NCBI GenBank assembly: GCA_020720965.1
Contig: DYNS01000147.1
Location: 1 to 7,297 of the forward strand
DNA length: 7,297 nucleotides
Direction of reading: 5' to 3'
Source: Anaerolinea sp.
GTDB taxonomy: Bacteria > Chloroflexota > Anaerolineae > Anaerolineales > Villigracilaceae
Each line of letters begins with the position of its first letter. Position 1 is the stretch's first letter. The notes beneath the pieces were generated by a model that was not told where the DNA came from, made no database searches, and saw nothing but the letters and a program-made list of their open reading frames with translations. The translations under genes and the position numbers were made by a program. Below are positions 1 to 5,586 of this stretch, in pieces.

Positions 1-396
1 GGTGAGGTGGGGATGGTAGGGCCTTTCTTCGGGGGCCAATCCCTGTTTGAGGGCGGCTTCTTGTATCAGGCGGTGTATATTTTTTAGGGCGGTGGGGGCT
101 TCCATCCCCAGCCAAAGGACTTTGGGCTGACGAAGGTGGGGGAATATGCCGGGCATTTGCAGCCGCAGCGAGAAGGCGGGCAGGGCGCTCAAGCCTGTTT
201 GCAAGCGTTTTGCCAGAGTTTGCAAACTTTCGGCGGGGACATCCCCAAAAAACTGGAGGGTGAGGTGCAGGTTGGCGGGGTTCACCCAGCGTAAACTGCG
301 CCCGCAGGCGCTTTGCAGGGCGGCGCTGTGCAAAGCAATTTCTTTTTGGGTGGCGGAGGGAAGAGAAACGGCGGCAAAGGCGCGTAGGAGGCTCAT
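1..396 (-). CDS. thpR: RNA 2',3'-cyclic phosphodiesterase (2'-5' RNA ligase family), C-terminus beyond the window
   Basis: This is the first 132 residues of a 2H-phosphoesterase of the ThpR/LigT family, which hydrolyses 2',3'-cyclic phosphate ends of RNA and was first described as a 2'-5' RNA ligase acting on tRNA halves in the cytoplasm. The start MSLLRAFAAVSLP matches the usual 'RxFxAxxLP' opening of the family. The first HxTx motif is seen as HLTL at residues 44-47, followed by the typical QFFGDV. The second motif begins at HPHLT (residues 128-132) and is cut by the window edge after its threonine. Full-length family members are about 180 residues, so roughly 50 are missing. The ATG at 394-396 is the only good start; it lies 4 nt after the response regulator stop, with no clear Shine-Dalgarno, so the two genes are probably co-transcribed and translationally coupled. 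Family assignment is firm; the true substrate in this organism is not known. Confidence 0.93.
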   Translation of the reverse strand, partial: MSLLRAFAAVSLPSATQKEIALHSAALQSACGRSLRWVNPANLHLTLQFFGDVPAESLQTLAKRLQTGLSALPAFSLRLQMPGIFPHLRQPKVLWLGMEAPTALKNIHRLIQEAALKQGLAPEERPYHPHLT

Positions 397-400
397 GCCA

Positions 401-790
401 TCAGGCTTGTTGAGCGGCGTTCATTACTTTTTCCACGGCTTGCTTGAGGTCTAAGAAGCCGACCGGTTTGGTGAGGTAAACCGATGCGCCTGCCTCCAGC
501 CCGGTTTTGATGTCGGATGGCATGGATTTGGCGGATACGACAATGACCGGGATGTTGCTGAGGCTTGGCTCGCGCCGCATGAACTTCAGCACTTCCAGCC
601 CCGAAACGTCCGGCATCATTACGTCCAGAATTACAAGGTCTGGCATTTCGCTGGAGATAAGGCTGATGGCGGGGGCGCTGGAGTAGGTCTTGACGACCTG
701 AAAGCCGTTGACCCGCATCATTTCTGCGAACATTTCGGCGGCGTCTACTTCATCTTCTATGACTAGGACTGTTTTTTGGGTTTTTTCCAT
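401..790 (-). CDS. Stand-alone receiver-domain response regulator (CheY-like)
   Basis: A 129-residue protein consisting of one receiver domain and no output domain. The acidic pocket is E12-D13 in VLVIEDE, the phospho-accepting aspartate is D56 in LVILDVMMP, the conserved Ser/Thr is S86 in VIVVSAK, the switch aromatic is Y105, and the invariant lysine is K108 followed by P109. All key residues are present, so it should be phosphorylated by a histidine kinase, which is not encoded here. The open frame extends upstream to 940, but that extension runs into the tRNA and the terminator; the ATG at 788-790 gives a normal receiver N-terminus and has a weak AGGTG in front. Proteins of this kind act by protein-protein contact, as in CheY or phosphorelay intermediates; which partner is used cannot be read from the sequence. 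It probably heads a two-gene unit with thpR. Confidence 0.93.
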   Translation of the reverse strand: MEKTQKTVLVIEDEVDAAEMFAEMMRVNGFQVVKTYSSAPAISLISSEMPDLVILDVMMPDVSGLEVLKFMRREPSLSNIPVIVVSAKSMPSDIKTGLEAGASVYLTKPVGFLDLKQAVEKVMNAAQQA

Positions 791-813
791 ACGCACCTGT
801 GACTTTGGCGGCA

Positions 814-842
814 AAATTAGCACGAACGGACGCAAAAGACAA
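814..842 (-). promoter_or_regulatory. Possible promoter for the response regulator-thpR unit
   Basis: On the minus strand TTGTCT (837-842) is followed after 17 bases by TAATTT (814-819). The -35 box matches 4 of 6 consensus positions and the -10 box only 3 of 6, so this is a weak candidate. Its position between the tRNA terminator and the response regulator ATG is right: it would give a leader of about 15-20 nt that includes the AGGTG sequence before the ATG. A promoter is expected here because the terminator separates these genes from the tRNA. Confidence 0.35.
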
Positions 843-862
843 GAGAGAGTTGCGAATTTTAC

Positions 863-896
863 AAAAAAAGACCGGGCACGGCGTATGCCTCGGTCT
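863..896 (-). terminator. Intrinsic terminator downstream of tRNA-Val
   Basis: Read on the minus strand, the arms AGACCGAGGCA and TGCCCGGTCT form a 10-bp stem with a single bulged A and a 7-nt loop, followed directly by a run of seven T. It starts about 12 nt after the tRNA 3' end. This is a textbook Rho-independent terminator for the tRNA transcript, and for any read-through from the peptidase gene upstream. Confidence 0.88.
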
Positions 897-907
897 GTGG
901 AAATGTG

Positions 908-981
908 TGGGCGCGAAGGGACTCGAACCCCTGACCTCATGTGTGTGATACATGCGCTCTAACCAACTGAGCTACGCGCCC
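908..981 (-). tRNA. tRNA-Val (anticodon CAC)
   Basis: A 74-nt cloverleaf on the minus strand. The acceptor stem GGGCGCG pairs fully with CGCGCCC and is followed by discriminator A. The D arm is GCTC-AGTTGGTTA-GAGC. The anticodon stem CATGT pairs with ACATG around the loop ATCACAC, giving anticodon CAC, which reads GUG valine codons. The variable loop is AGGTC. The T arm is AGGGG-TTCGAGT-CCCTT, with one G-T pair. The 3' CCA is not encoded, so it must be added by the CCA-adding enzyme. The gene has its own promoter and terminator. Confidence 0.97.
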
Positions 982-994
982 GCAGCGGAACAAG

Positions 995-1023
995 ATTATA
1001 GCCGAGCCTTTGGGCTTTGGCAA
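995..1023 (-). promoter_or_regulatory. Promoter of tRNA-Val
   Basis: On the minus strand TTGCCA (1018-1023, 5 of 6 to the sigma-70 -35 consensus) is followed after exactly 17 bases by a perfect TATAAT (995-1000). The predicted start lies near 988, leaving a 5' leader of about 7 nt before the tRNA. The -35 box begins 2 nt after the stop codon of the M23 peptidase gene, and no terminator is seen between that gene and the tRNA. Confidence 0.85.
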
Positions 1024-1025
1024 GG

Positions 1026-2204
1026 TTAAGGGGGCGGTAAATACAGCCAGGGGTTTACCTTGCTGTACTGCGAGTGCATCAGCTCAAAGTGAAGGTGAGA
1101 GCCGGAGGAGTTGCCGGTGCTGCCTACTGTGCCAATGACGCTGCCTTGCAAAACGCTGCCTCCACAAAAAACGTTGATGGAATTGAGGTGAGCATAGAGC
1201 GATTGCCAGCCGTTGCCATGGTCAACCATCACCATGTTGCCGTAGCCCCATTCGTTCCAACCGGCATAGACGATTACGCCATAGTCCACTGCGTACACCG
1301 GCTCGCCTGTATCTCCGGCGATGTCTATACCCCGGTGTCCGACATCCGGGTTCCAGTCGTAACCGGAGAGGTAGTGCTTGTCTGCGGGCCAAATGAAGAC
1401 GCCCAAGCCCACAGCCCCATCGCTCACGCTTTCGCAGGCTCCGCTGCCCTGTACGCGGGAGGTTGCCGGGCTTGTGCGGGTAACGCCCACGAACACATCG
1501 CCGCGAGCGTTGGGGACGCGGTATCCGTTGGGGATGATGAGCATGGTTCCGGGTTTGATGTTGGGGTTGTCGTAACTGCCCAGGGTTACCGGGTCTAGTT
1601 TGTTCGCCGGGTAGTTCACAATATCTTCCACCTTTACCTGAAACAGCTCCGCCCAACGGTTAAGGTTTTCTCCGGCTTGCCACTGCCAGTAGACCCCATC
1701 TACCGGCAAAATATACACTTCCTGGTCTACAAAAAGGTTGTGGGGGTTATCTGCCATCACCGTAAAAGCGTTGCTGTTGAGGATGGTGCGGGGGTGCAGG
1801 TTGAACTGCTCCGCAATACTGGTGATGGTGTCGCCTTTTTGGACGATGTAGGTCGTTACCTCGGTGCGGGGGCGGCTGGGGATGATGGTGTGGATGTCGG
1901 TCTGACGGGAGATACCGGCGGTGGGGGCGTTGGTCTCGTATCTGAGGGAGGCGAGCGCCACTGCCGGAGTGGGGCTTGCTTCTTCTTCCTGGGCATTGAC
2001 CTGGCTACCAGGCTGTTGGTCGATGTAGAAGGTTTTCATCATCCAAATGACGAGCAGGATGACGAGAAAGGTTAAGATTTTTGCCCCCAGGCGGGCAACG
2101 GTTTCACCCAGCCCTAACTGCGCCAGGGTTTCGAGCCAGTTTGTTTGTTTTTGAGAAGAGGGGGGAGGGAGAGGGGCTTGCTTTTGTGGGTCTTGTTCTT
2201 CCAT
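1026..2204 (-). CDS. Membrane-anchored LysM / M23 family metallopeptidase
   Basis: A 392-residue envelope protein likely to cleave peptidoglycan cross-bridges or recruit other hydrolases. In order: a short Pro/Gln-rich cytoplasmic tail; one membrane segment at about 42-60 (ILTFLVILLVIW); an Ala/Pro/Thr linker; a LysM domain at about 118-167 (TYIVQKGDTITSIAEQF); a weaker LysM-like repeat at about 172-226 ending MLIIP; and a C-terminal M23 (LytM/NlpD-type) domain from about 266. The zinc ligands H290 and D294 (HRGID) and H372 (HLHFE), and the catalytic histidines H339 (LYAHL) and H370, are all present, so the enzyme should be active. I chose the ATG at 2202-2204. A TTG start at 2240 would add 12 residues, but that TTG is the -35 box of a good promoter whose predicted start falls on the chosen ATG. 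LysM anchoring implies action on cell-wall glycan; the exact bond cut is unknown. Confidence 0.93.
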   Translation of the reverse strand: MEEQDPQKQAPLPPPSSQKQTNWLETLAQLGLGETVARLGAKILTFLVILLVIWMMKTFYIDQQPGSQVNAQEEEASPTPAVALASLRYETNAPTAGISRQTDIHTIIPSRPRTEVTTYIVQKGDTITSIAEQFNLHPRTILNSNAFTVMADNPHNLFVDQEVYILPVDGVYWQWQAGENLNRWAELFQVKVEDIVNYPANKLDPVTLGSYDNPNIKPGTMLIIPNGYRVPNARGDVFVGVTRTSPATSRVQGSGACESVSDGAVGLGVFIWPADKHYLSGYDWNPDVGHRGIDIAGDTGEPVYAVDYGVIVYAGWNEWGYGNMVMVDHGNGWQSLYAHLNSINVFCGGSVLQGSVIGTVGSTGNSSGSHLHFELMHSQYSKVNPWLYLPPP

Positions 2205-2205
2205 G

Positions 2206-2227
2206 TTGGGCATCATAACATGCCCAA
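2206..2227. repeat. Inverted repeat (8-bp arms) over the -10 box of the peptidase promoter
   Basis: The plus strand reads TTGGGCAT, six bases (CATAAC), then ATGCCCAA: two perfect 8-bp arms making a 22-bp dyad. It covers the whole -10 box (2212-2217) of the peptidase promoter and stops 2 bases before the ATG. A further GGGCAT copy lies just upstream on the minus strand. There is no T run after it in either direction, so it is not a terminator. Size and position fit an operator for a dimeric repressor, but no regulator can be named. Confidence 0.5.
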
Positions 2228-2240
2228 AAATGCCCGTCAA
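2212..2240 (-). promoter_or_regulatory. Promoter of the LysM/M23 peptidase gene
   Basis: On the minus strand TTGACG (2235-2240, 5 of 6) is followed after exactly 17 bases by TATGAT (2212-2217, 5 of 6). Seven bases (GCCCAAC) separate the -10 box from the ATG, so the expected transcription start is the A of the start codon and the mRNA should be leaderless. No Shine-Dalgarno is seen. The promoter lies just behind the MFS stop codon, giving the peptidase its own start independent of the operon upstream. Confidence 0.75.
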
Positions 2241-2259
2241 GAAAAGCCTTAACTGCGGA

Positions 2260-3516
2260 TTAACTCTTCTGCTGCCGAATTTGGGGCTGCAACAGGTGAA
2301 CGGCGCTCACGCTGACCAGGCAAAAAAGCCCTCCCCACCAAAGGGTGTTGGGAACGCCCCAACTTTGGGCTGCCCAGCCAATGAGCAAACTGCCAAAGGG
2401 AGCCACGCCTTGTAACCCCCACAGGTAGGCGCTAAAGACTCGCCCTCGCAGAAAGTCTGGCGCTTGGACCTGAATGAGGGTGTTCATGGTGGCGAGAGTC
2501 GTCACCGTCCCCCAGCCGACCAGGGTGATGAGTACCGTGGTGAGTGGGATGCTGCCGCTGAGGGCAAGCGCCATGAGGCTGAGGGCGAAGACGGTCTGCC
2601 CGGCGAGGAGTAGCCAGCCTTTACGCGCCGGGTTGAAGGCGGCGAGGAGGAGGGCGGCGCTGAGAGCGCCAACCCCTTGGGCGGTGTAGAGCAGGCTGTT
2701 GCGGGCAGCTTGGGCGGCTTCGGTATCGCCTGCCTGGGCAAGCATATCTCTGGAGATGACGGGGATTTGTTGCAGCAGGGGAAACCCAATAAAGCCGATG
2801 ACGGATGCCATGAGAATGACCATGCTGATGAGCGGGGTGGAGAAAATGTAACGGATGCCTTCTTTGAATTCCCCGGTTCCATCCCTTTTGTTGGGGTTGG
2901 GCGCTGCCCTAAAAGGAGTGCGGACGAAGAGCAGCCCCAGCACAACGAAAAGATAACTGACCGCGTTGGCGAGAAAAGCCCAGCCCTCGCCGCCGTCCTC
3001 GATGAGGATGAGGAAGGGTGCAACGAGGGAGGGCCCAATGACCCTGGCGGTGTTGAAGACGGTGGCTTGCAGAGCGATGGCGTTGGGCAGGCGTTCTTTT
3101 CCCACCAGTTCCACCAGCATAGACTGGCGGGCGGTGATTTCTATGGCGCTGGCTGTGCCGAGCAGCAGAGAGAGCAGGGCAATGTGCCAGATGGCAATTT
3201 GCCCGCTGAGGGCAAGCAAGCCCATTGCCAGGGCTTGCAGCATCATCACCCCTTGCAGGGTCATCACTGCTTTGCGCTTATCCAGCCTTTCCACCAGTAC
3301 GCCGCCGGGCAGGGCAAGCACAAAGGTCGGCAAAGTGGTGGCAAAGCCGATGAGACCGAGGTCGAAGGGGTTGTGAGAGATGCGGTATGCCAGGTAAGGC
3401 AGGGTGGTGTTTTGCATCCAGGTGCCGATGAGCGAAATGAGCTGCCCGCCCCAAAAAAGGGCAAAGTCTCTCGATTCCAGGGCGGGAAATCGTTTATAAA
3501 AGTCTTGTTTGTTCAT
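2260..3516 (-). CDS. Major facilitator superfamily exporter (MFS_3/EntS-like)
   Basis: A 418-residue, 12-helix transporter of the normal size for the family. It opens with the typical 'FPALESRDFALFWGGQLIS' region (residues 10-28) leading into helix 1. The motif A loop between helices 2 and 3 is GGVLVERLDKRKA at 71-83, and there is a basic central cytoplasmic loop at about 198-222. The second half carries DFLRGRVFSAYLWGLQGVAP (354-373), the hallmark of the MFS_3 group that includes the enterobactin exporter EntS and macrolide-type efflux pumps. It probably exports a small molecule using the proton gradient; the substrate cannot be predicted. The ATG at 3514-3516 overlaps the SRAP gene end by 23 nt and has no clear Shine-Dalgarno, which suggests co-transcription and coupled translation. 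No terminator is visible between its TAA and the peptidase promoter. Confidence 0.92.
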   Translation of the reverse strand: MNKQDFYKRFPALESRDFALFWGGQLISLIGTWMQNTTLPYLAYRISHNPFDLGLIGFATTLPTFVLALPGGVLVERLDKRKAVMTLQGVMMLQALAMGLLALSGQIAIWHIALLSLLLGTASAIEITARQSMLVELVGKERLPNAIALQATVFNTARVIGPSLVAPFLILIEDGGEGWAFLANAVSYLFVVLGLLFVRTPFRAAPNPNKRDGTGEFKEGIRYIFSTPLISMVILMASVIGFIGFPLLQQIPVISRDMLAQAGDTEAAQAARNSLLYTAQGVGALSAALLLAAFNPARKGWLLLAGQTVFALSLMALALSGSIPLTTVLITLVGWGTVTTLATMNTLIQVQAPDFLRGRVFSAYLWGLQGVAPFGSLLIGWAAQSWGVPNTLWWGGLFCLVSVSAVHLLQPQIRQQKS

Positions 3517-4189
3517 CGCGAGGCAGGGGGGGTGTGAGGGAGGGTTGGTCGTTGGCGGGGTTGTTGACCAGCGAAGAAACCGGGAAGGCGCTCATCTCCT
3601 CTGCCGGGTAGGGGCGTAGGAGGGCTTGCAGAGCGGATGCTTTTTGCGGGCGAGGGTCCAGCCATTGGGCGTGCGCATCCACCGGCAGGATGACAGGCAT
3701 GCGCGGGTGAATTGTTTCCATGAGGGCGTTGGGTGCGGTGGTGATGAGGGCGAAGGTGTGAACGGTGGAGCCATCCGGCGATTGCCAGGTTTCCCATAAC
3801 GCCGCAAAGGTGAAGGGTAGATTCCCTTGCAGGTGGATGAAGTAGGGGGTTTTGTTTTTTGTTCCGGGTTGGGCTTGCCATTCGTAAAATCCATCGGCAA
3901 AGAGCAGACCGCGCCGGTATTGATATGCCCCGCGGAAGGAGGGCTTTTCTGCCAATGTTTCGGCGCGGGCGTTAATTAGCCTTGCGCCCATGCCGGGGTC
4001 TTTGCTCCAGGAGGGCAAAAGCCCCCAAAGGCTGTGAGTTGCCTGGGGCGGGTTGGTGTTTTGCAGCAGTAAAACTGGTTGGCTGGGGGCGATGTTGTAA
4101 CGCGGCTCCAACACGGTTGGCAGAGCATATTGAGGGTAGGCGGCTTGTAATGCCGCAGCCGAAAGGCGAAGGCTGAAACGTCCGCACAT
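3494..4189 (-). CDS. yedK: SRAP-domain abasic-site processing protein (YedK/HMCES family)
   Basis: A 231-residue SOS-response-associated peptidase domain protein. In this family, once the initiator Met is removed, Cys2 forms a stable thiazolidine cross-link with abasic sites in single-stranded DNA, shielding them from error-prone bypass and strand breakage. All hallmark residues are visible: MCGRFSL with C2; YNIAPSQ with N32; NARAET at 73-78 with N73 and E77; DGFYEW with E103; and HPRMPVIL with H161. Length is normal. The ATG (4187-4189) shares its A with the TAA of the DUF3048 gene in TAATG, which fits termination-reinitiation coupling. An A-rich stretch lies just upstream instead of a normal Shine-Dalgarno. 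No SOS (LexA) box was recognised, and expression probably depends on the operon promoter near 5540. Family assignment is very firm; regulation is inferred. Confidence 0.96.
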   Translation of the reverse strand: MCGRFSLRLSAAALQAAYPQYALPTVLEPRYNIAPSQPVLLLQNTNPPQATHSLWGLLPSWSKDPGMGARLINARAETLAEKPSFRGAYQYRRGLLFADGFYEWQAQPGTKNKTPYFIHLQGNLPFTFAALWETWQSPDGSTVHTFALITTAPNALMETIHPRMPVILPVDAHAQWLDPRPQKASALQALLRPYPAEEMSAFPVSSLVNNPANDQPSLTPPLPRDEQTRLL

Positions 4190-5532
4190 TATCTTTTCTT
4201 TTTTGGGGTGGGGGTGGGGTTAAAACCGGGCGGGGTGGGGGTGAGGGTGACAACCCTGGGGGGGATGGAGAAGTAAAAATGCGCCGAATCTTCATTTTGC
4301 AGGAGGGTACTTTCCAGGTTCATCACCTGGTAATAGGTGATTCCCGGTTGTAGGGCAAGGGGATTGCCGCGCTGGTCTAAAAGCCGGATGGGCTGGTTGA
4401 GCGCGTCTCTTTGCCATTGCCCCTGTACCATTTGCCCGTTCCGAAACAGATAGGCAACGCCGCTATTGAGCAGGTGAATGTTGAAGACCTGGTCGGCGCG
4501 GTCGAATTCGTTGTTGAAGTTGTGCGGGACGACCAGAACGACCACATTCTGGGCGGTGAGTTGTTTGCCGTTTAAGTGGTCTATGTGGGGCTGATACACC
4601 TCCCCGCTGCCAAAGGCGCTGGCATCTTGCGCGTCTGAAAAGCGCAGGTAGGCATTTTGAGAGGCATCGTATTGCCAATAACCGTAACTGTAAATGGAAT
4701 AATGCAGGTACACCTGCCCCACGTTTCGCTGGCTGATGGGCGCGAGCAGGGGACCAAAGGTGGAGGTTCGCAGCGCAGGGGGCAGATTGTCGCTGACGTG
4801 TTCCCCTACCCCGCCGGTGTTGACGAACAGGTTGTTGTAACCGGTAATGGTTTCATCGCGGCAGAGGGGCGGGCAGTTATCGGGTCTGGGGACGAACAAC
4901 ATGCTGCGCTGGTCGCTTTCCAGCAGGTGATTCTCCACCCTTTCATCGGCATTGGCAAAGACGAGAATCGCCTGGTACATCCGCATAATATGCTCGTCAA
5001 AATATCGCCCGGAGCGCACCGGACCAGCCCTCTCGGCATCCTGGCTCCAAAAAACGGCAATGAAGCGGGTAAGACCATCTTCAATGTAATATTCATACAC
5101 CACATCTGCCCTGGTAAGCCCGGATTGGTAGGCGCGTACCGAGCGCGGGAAAGTGGTAATTTTGACGGCGAGCGGACGGCGTTGTAGCCCTACCGGGTCT
5201 AGCGGCGCAAGACCGGTGAGAGGGTTGGCGCCCTGCGGCAGGGCGGCGAATCCCTGCCCAATGGAAAGCGGTGTAATGGGGGTGGGCGGAGGCGTGTAGG
5301 GGGTGGCGGTGCGGGGTCGGTTGGTGGGGGAGGGGAGAGCCGTTGCTACCTGGGTGTACGTTTGGCTGGGTAGGGGCAGGCTGGGGGGGGCGGAAAGGCT
5401 TATTTTTGCTTGCGGCGCGAGGGTTTTTTGGCTTACAGGGCTGGATATTGCCCAAACTGCCAACCCACCACTCAGCAGGCAAATTCCACCCCAGATGACA
5501 GCCGCCGCAATTTTAAGTTTCGATGCGCTCAT
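4189..5532 (-). CDS. DUF3048 (YerB-like) membrane-anchored extracytoplasmic protein
   Basis: A 447-residue protein with an N-terminal membrane segment at about 8-29. No lipobox is evident, unlike Bacillus YerB, which is predicted to be a lipoprotein. A long Ser/Thr/Pro-rich linker follows (about 47-90), then the two DUF3048 domains. The N-terminal domain (about 103-240) has the family signatures NPLTGL, RRPLAVKI (118-125), QSGLTRADVVYEYY and AERAGPVRSGR (167-176). The C-terminal domain covers about 270-425. Two cysteines at 220 and 224 could form a disulfide outside the cell. The tail ends TPTPKKKR. The family is widespread in Firmicutes and Chloroflexota and its biochemical role is not established, so I assign none. 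The ATG at 5530-5532 was chosen over an upstream TTG (5563-5565) because a TATAAT lies 7 bases before the ATG. First gene of a three-gene unit with SRAP and MFS. Confidence 0.92.
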   Translation of the reverse strand: MSASKLKIAAAVIWGGICLLSGGLAVWAISSPVSQKTLAPQAKISLSAPPSLPLPSQTYTQVATALPSPTNRPRTATPYTPPPTPITPLSIGQGFAALPQGANPLTGLAPLDPVGLQRRPLAVKITTFPRSVRAYQSGLTRADVVYEYYIEDGLTRFIAVFWSQDAERAGPVRSGRYFDEHIMRMYQAILVFANADERVENHLLESDQRSMLFVPRPDNCPPLCRDETITGYNNLFVNTGGVGEHVSDNLPPALRTSTFGPLLAPISQRNVGQVYLHYSIYSYGYWQYDASQNAYLRFSDAQDASAFGSGEVYQPHIDHLNGKQLTAQNVVVLVVPHNFNNEFDRADQVFNIHLLNSGVAYLFRNGQMVQGQWQRDALNQPIRLLDQRGNPLALQPGITYYQVMNLESTLLQNEDSAHFYFSIPPRVVTLTPTPPGFNPTPTPKKKR

Positions 5533-5539
5533 CGGCGGG

Positions 5540-5545
5540 ATTATA
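5540..5545 (-). promoter_or_regulatory. -10 box of the DUF3048-SRAP-MFS operon
   Basis: A perfect TATAAT on the minus strand, separated from the DUF3048 ATG by seven bases (CCCGCCG). The predicted transcription start is the A of the ATG, so the operon mRNA should be leaderless. No recognisable -35 hexamer is present at 16-18 bases, which suggests an activator or a relaxed -35 requirement. Confidence 0.6.
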
Positions 5546-5568
5546 ACCGTTTTGCCCCTCCCCAAACC

Positions 5569-5577
5569 TGATAAAAT
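5569..5577 (+). promoter_or_regulatory. Extended -10 promoter of the antiporter-like operon
   Basis: TG-A-TAAAAT is an extended -10 element (TGnTAAAAT, 5 of 6 in the hexamer). Nine bases lie between it and the ATG at 5587, so the mRNA would have a leader of 0-3 nt and no Shine-Dalgarno. No good -35 is seen, as is usual for extended -10 promoters. It lies back to back with the minus-strand TATAAT at 5540-5545, with only 26 bases between the two -10 hexamers' inner edges. Confidence 0.5.
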
Positions 5578-5586
5578 ACCTCACCC

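Noticed and set aside
217..228. 12-bp perfect palindrome AGTTTGCAAACT
   Set aside because: It lies inside the thpR coding frame with no promoter near it, and a single palindrome of this length is expected by chance.
791..940. Upstream extension of the response regulator frame by 50 codons
   Set aside because: It would translate through the terminator and into the tRNA gene; the receiver fold starts properly at the ATG at 790.
1001..1017. Short AGCC/GGCT hairpin after the peptidase gene as a terminator
   Set aside because: Only 4 bp with no T run, and it lies within the spacer of the tRNA promoter.
2205..2240. TTG start for the peptidase, adding 12 residues, with AAGG six bases upstream
   Set aside because: The TTG is part of a TTGACG-17-TATGAT promoter whose start falls at the later ATG. 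It stays possible if an upstream transcript is used.
2677..3537. Long open frame on the plus strand opposite the MFS gene
   Set aside because: Its product is low-complexity, Gly/Glu-rich and matches no family I know; it mirrors the GC-rich codon use of the MFS gene, whose motifs are clear.
5443..5511. Lipoprotein signal in the DUF3048 protein (Cys in GGICLLSGG)
   Set aside because: The residues before the Cys (GGI) do not make a lipobox, and the Cys lies in the middle of the hydrophobic stretch; an uncleaved membrane anchor is more likely.
5533..5565. TTG start for the DUF3048 gene, adding 11 residues
   Set aside because: The added stretch contains the TATAAT box and lies in the divergent promoter region; the membrane segment fits the ATG at 5532.
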